Shown here: in pieces, positions 39,142-40,971 of the stretch
How positions within the stretch are numbered: position 1 is the stretch's first letter
Layout of the letters: each line of letters opens with the position of its first letter
DNA from: Candidatus Limnocylindrales bacterium
GTDB lineage: Bacteria > Desulfobacterota > Binatia > UBA1149 > CAITLU01
Assembly: GCA_035626395.1 (NCBI GenBank)
Contig: DASPNR010000035.1
Location: 1-40,971 of the forward strand
Direction: 5' to 3'
DNA length: 40,971 bases
Notes under the pieces: model-generated
What the model was told of the DNA's origin: nothing
Seen by the model: only the letters and a program-made list of their open reading frames with translations
Database searches by the model: none
Position numbers and translations under genes: made by a program

Positions 39142-40233
39142 CTACCTACGCGCGTTCAGGTCCTCGCGGTCGGCGAGGCGCTTGTATGCGCGAAAGTCCC
39201 CGTTCTTCACCGCGCTCTCGGCCTGATCGACCGGATCGGTCGCCTTCTTGCCGAGGGTCGTCGGCGGTTCCGGGGCTGTCGTGACCGTTTTGGCGGCTGG
39301 CTTCTTCTCGCCGGCCGCCGCTGTGCCCGCAGCAGGCAGAAAGCGCGCTTCGATCCGTCCGAACCCCAGGAGCAGCTTCGTCGGCGGCAGCGCCATCAAC
39401 GAGGCCCATTCCTGAATGCCGTCTGGCGTCGAGAAGTACTCGAACAGCTGCGGCATGACCTTCGACTCGAGGATTTCCTGCGCCACAACGTTGTGCGGCC
39501 CGATCGCGGCGTTCGGCTGCAGCGCGAGGAGGCCGGCCGGCACGATCTCGAGCAGGTCCGGGTGCACCTTGTCGCGGAACGCGGGATCCGCCTGGCAGTG
39601 CTCCTCGATCCGCTTGTTCGCGTCGGCGACGGTGCGCTGCACGCGCTCGACGTGCGCGCGCTGCGACGCGTCGACGCGCGAAGCCTGCTCGCGCTCCTCG
39701 AAGCGCTTGTCGGCGATGAACACGCTCATCGCGGCCGTGAAGTCCTCGTAGTGCTCGAACTTGTCCGGCTGCGGAGCGTCCGGCATCGCGCGATAGCGCT
39801 GCCACTCTTCCCGCGTCGTCTTCGGCCGCTCGGGTGACGAGTCCGAGGTGCGCGCGTCAGGGGTCGGCCGGTCGGTGCGGGCGAGCTCTTCGCGGAGCGT
39901 GGCGCGCAGGCGCAGCTTCTCTTTCAGCTCAGCGATCTCGCCATCGAGTTGCGCGTTGCGCGCCTTTACGTCGGGGCGCGGGGCTTTCTGCTTGTCTGCG
40001 GGGTTGGCCGGTTCCGAGGCGGCCGCACGTGACGCGTCCGTTGACGCGGCCTGGTCGCCAGGCTGGGCGGATGACGAGTCCGCAGGGGTCGTCGCGTCCG
40101 GGAGCGTCCCGGTCCGGTTCCATTCCTGACGCTGTTCACGCGTCAGCGAGGCGAGGTACGTCGAGCCGTCGACGGGTGCCGGTGACGAGGCGGCGGCTGG
40201 GGCGTCGGGTCCCGTGGTGGTCTCGGTGTCCAT
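39142..40233 (-). CDS. Probable scaffolding protein
   Basis: A 363 aa acidic, Ala/Glu/Lys-rich, largely helical protein directly before the coat gene. Pro/Ala/Ser-rich disordered N-third (to about 90). Coiled coil RNAQLDGEIAELKEKLRLR, then helices (RFEEREQASRVDASQRAH), LLEIVPAGLLALQPNAAIG, and LPPTKLLLGFGRIEARFL. The basic C-terminus KRLADREDLNARR resembles the coat-binding tail of P22 gp8. No protease motif seen. A GGAGGG site precedes the ATG. Confidence 0.78.
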   Translation of the reverse strand: MDTETTTGPDAPAAASSPAPVDGSTYLASLTREQRQEWNRTGTLPDATTPADSSSAQPGDQAASTDASRAAASEPANPADKQKAPRPDVKARNAQLDGEIAELKEKLRLRATLREELARTDRPTPDARTSDSSPERPKTTREEWQRYRAMPDAPQPDKFEHYEDFTAAMSVFIADKRFEEREQASRVDASQRAHVERVQRTVADANKRIEEHCQADPAFRDKVHPDLLEIVPAGLLALQPNAAIGPHNVVAQEILESKVMPQLFEYFSTPDGIQEWASLMALPPTKLLLGFGRIEARFLPAAGTAAAGEKKPAAKTVTTAPEPPTTLGKKATDPVDQAESAVKNGDFRAYKRLADREDLNARR

Positions 40234-40270
40234 GTCCCTCCGGTGAAGAGCGGGATCACCCCGGACAACG

Positions 40271-40318
40271 AAAAAGGCCGTGTGCAGCTCCGCGATCGCT
40301 CGCGTGCGTCACACGGCC
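40271..40318 (-). terminator. Intrinsic terminator after the portal operon
   Basis: On the minus strand GGCCGTGTG pairs with CACACGGCC (9 bp perfect; plus-strand arms 40276-40284 and 40310-40318) and is followed at once by TTTTTCG. It lies in the 233 bp gap between the 71 aa gene and scaffold, so transcripts covering portal end here, and scaffold-coat genes may need their own promoter or readthrough. Confidence 0.8.
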
Positions 40319-40426
40319 CCAATTCCGTGGTGATCCCCTTGTGCGCGTCGTGCAGGTTGGGGAACCCGCTACACCGGGCGCGACTCCGGCGGCACGACGG
40401 TCAAACCGCTGAGCAGTATGCGGAAC

Positions 40427-40456
40427 GGTTGAGATCGGCGCAACCGATTACACGGT
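40427..40456 (-). repeat. Intergenic repeat element, copy C
   Basis: Identical over 30 bases to copy A at 2466-2495, including the ATCGG-TTGCG-CCGAT hairpin, and similar for about 25 more bases downstream on the minus strand. It sits upstream of the terminator in the same gap. On the circle, copies A and C are about 2.9 kb apart, and A and B about 2.7 kb. Confidence 0.85.
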
Positions 40457-40466
40457 CGAGTCGGCC

Positions 40467-40682
40467 TCAGAACGGCGCGTTCGGCGCCCGATGCGGGTTC
40501 CGGGATCGGCCGTGGCCGATGTGCCAGCCGCGGCAGAGCACGCACTTGTAGGCGTCGAGCGACCCGCCGAGCAGCCGCGCCCGGGCGCGCGCGTTTTTCT
40601 TCGAGGGGAACTTCACCTTGCCGTGACAGCCCCGCGCGTCCCGATACGCGACGGCGTTCGGGTCGTACGGGATCGTCGCCAT
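40467..40682 (-). CDS. Small Cys-His protein after portal
   Basis: A 71 aa basic protein: MATIPYDPNAVAYRD, then CHGKVKFPSKKNARAR, and a YKCVLCRGWHIGHGR motif. The CxxCxGWHxGH pattern is found in many short phage and bacterial proteins thought to be zinc ribbons. Its start nearly touches the portal stop, so it belongs to that operon. Function unknown. Confidence 0.72.
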   Translation of the reverse strand: MATIPYDPNAVAYRDARGCHGKVKFPSKKNARARARLLGGSLDAYKCVLCRGWHIGHGRSRNPHRAPNAPF

Positions 40683-40683
40683 C

Positions 40684-40971
40684 TCACAGCCCGGCGCCGG
40701 CGGGCCCGGGCATGGGACGCAGCGCCGCGGCGCGTTCGGCCTGGCTGACCGCCTGCGCGGCGTCGGCGGCGTGCATCCCGAGCTCGTGCGCCTGGCTGTC
40801 TTCGCGGTCGCGGTCGGCGATCGCGCCCTTCTCGCGGAGCTGTTCGAGTGCCTGCTCGCCTTTCAGCTGCTGCAGGCCCAGTTCGAGGTGCGCCTTCAGC
40901 TGCGCGAGCTGCACGTCGCGCTCGCCCTTGACGGCATCCGTGTCGATGATGCGCTGCAGCTCCTGGACCTT
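40684..40971 (-). CDS. P22-type portal protein (C-terminal part)
   Basis: The last 95 residues of the portal, in phase with the frame that leaves the left edge of the window; position 137 and 40971 are the same codon start. Sequence is coiled and Gln/Glu/Ala-rich (QLAQLKAHLELGLQQLKGEQ) and ends GPAGAGL. This is the barrel-like C-terminus that reaches into the head. The start codon lies at 2009 of the circle. Confidence 0.9.
   Translation of the reverse strand, partial: KVQELQRIIDTDAVKGERDVQLAQLKAHLELGLQQLKGEQALEQLREKGAIADRDREDSQAHELGMHAADAAQAVSQAERAAALRPMPGPAGAGL
40835..40971. repeat. Terminal direct repeat, right copy
   Basis: Exact copy of positions 1-137, from CGGAGCTGTTCGAG to CTCCTGGACCTT. 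See the left copy for interpretation. Remove one copy to obtain the 40,834 bp circle. Confidence 0.95.

Noticed and set aside
40835..40971. A true terminal repeat or long terminal repeat of a mobile element
   Set aside because: Both copies are the same part of the portal gene in phase, so an assembly overlap of a circular sequence explains it.

Overview
The window holds a complete genome of a temperate, tailed (podovirus-like, P22-type) bacteriophage or prophage. The last 137 bases are identical to the first 137, so the real molecule is a 40,834 bp circle, or a circularly permuted headful-packaged genome, opened inside the portal gene. P22-type head and neck genes can be recognised: portal, scaffold, coat fold, a gp4-like tail accessory factor and a gp10-like stabilisation protein. 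The DNA is strongly GC-rich. The lysogeny cargo is a lipoprotein with a Gly/Ser/Pro-rich linker and an ASH-like domain, a style common in soil Acidobacteriota such as Vicinamibacteria. That host is an inference, not a demonstrated fact.

Layout. Almost everything is on the minus strand and reads as one long series of tightly coupled genes (ATGA, GTGA and TAATG overlaps). It runs down from a divergent control region at about 17.8 kb. First come small early genes with HTH proteins (17.8-16.3 kb). Next is a recombination module: Sak4-like ATPase and PD-(D/E)XK nuclease (15.8-14.2 kb). A 10-residue-repeat protein and a KGG protein follow (13.9-12.9 kb). The replication block (12.7-5.2 kb) has an O-like initiator with an iteron array inside its gene, VRR-NUC nuclease, metallopeptidase, ParB-like protein, DNA methyltransferase and SF2 helicase. 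Packaging comes next (5.2-0 kb): TerS candidate, TerL and portal. Across the circle junction are scaffold and coat (40.2-37.9 kb), neck and decoration-like proteins (37.9-32 kb), four putative ejection proteins (32-26.3 kb), a tail fibre (26.1-24.5 kb) and a lysis/envelope block (24.5-20.7 kb). That last block has two holin candidates, a GH108 lysozyme, a clan GH-A-like glycosidase and a lipoprotein metallopeptidase.

The plus strand carries the lysogeny module (17.87-20.54 kb): XRE repressor, lipoprotein and tyrosine integrase. It ends at a 47 bp sequence matching the 3' half of an initiator tRNA-Met gene, the likely attP. One more small plus-strand gene, with two membrane helices, sits at 26.1 kb; its ATG overlaps the tail-fibre ATG.

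The most unusual observation is that six proteins in the virion block start with Sec-type signal peptides. In three of them the peptide lies upstream of a methionine where related phage proteins usually begin. Other points of interest are the phased palindromes in the initiator gene, a three-copy intergenic element around the terminase-portal region, and a moron-like lipoprotein between repressor and integrase. No gap between genes exceeds 300 bases; the largest are 40234-40466 and 12671-12883.
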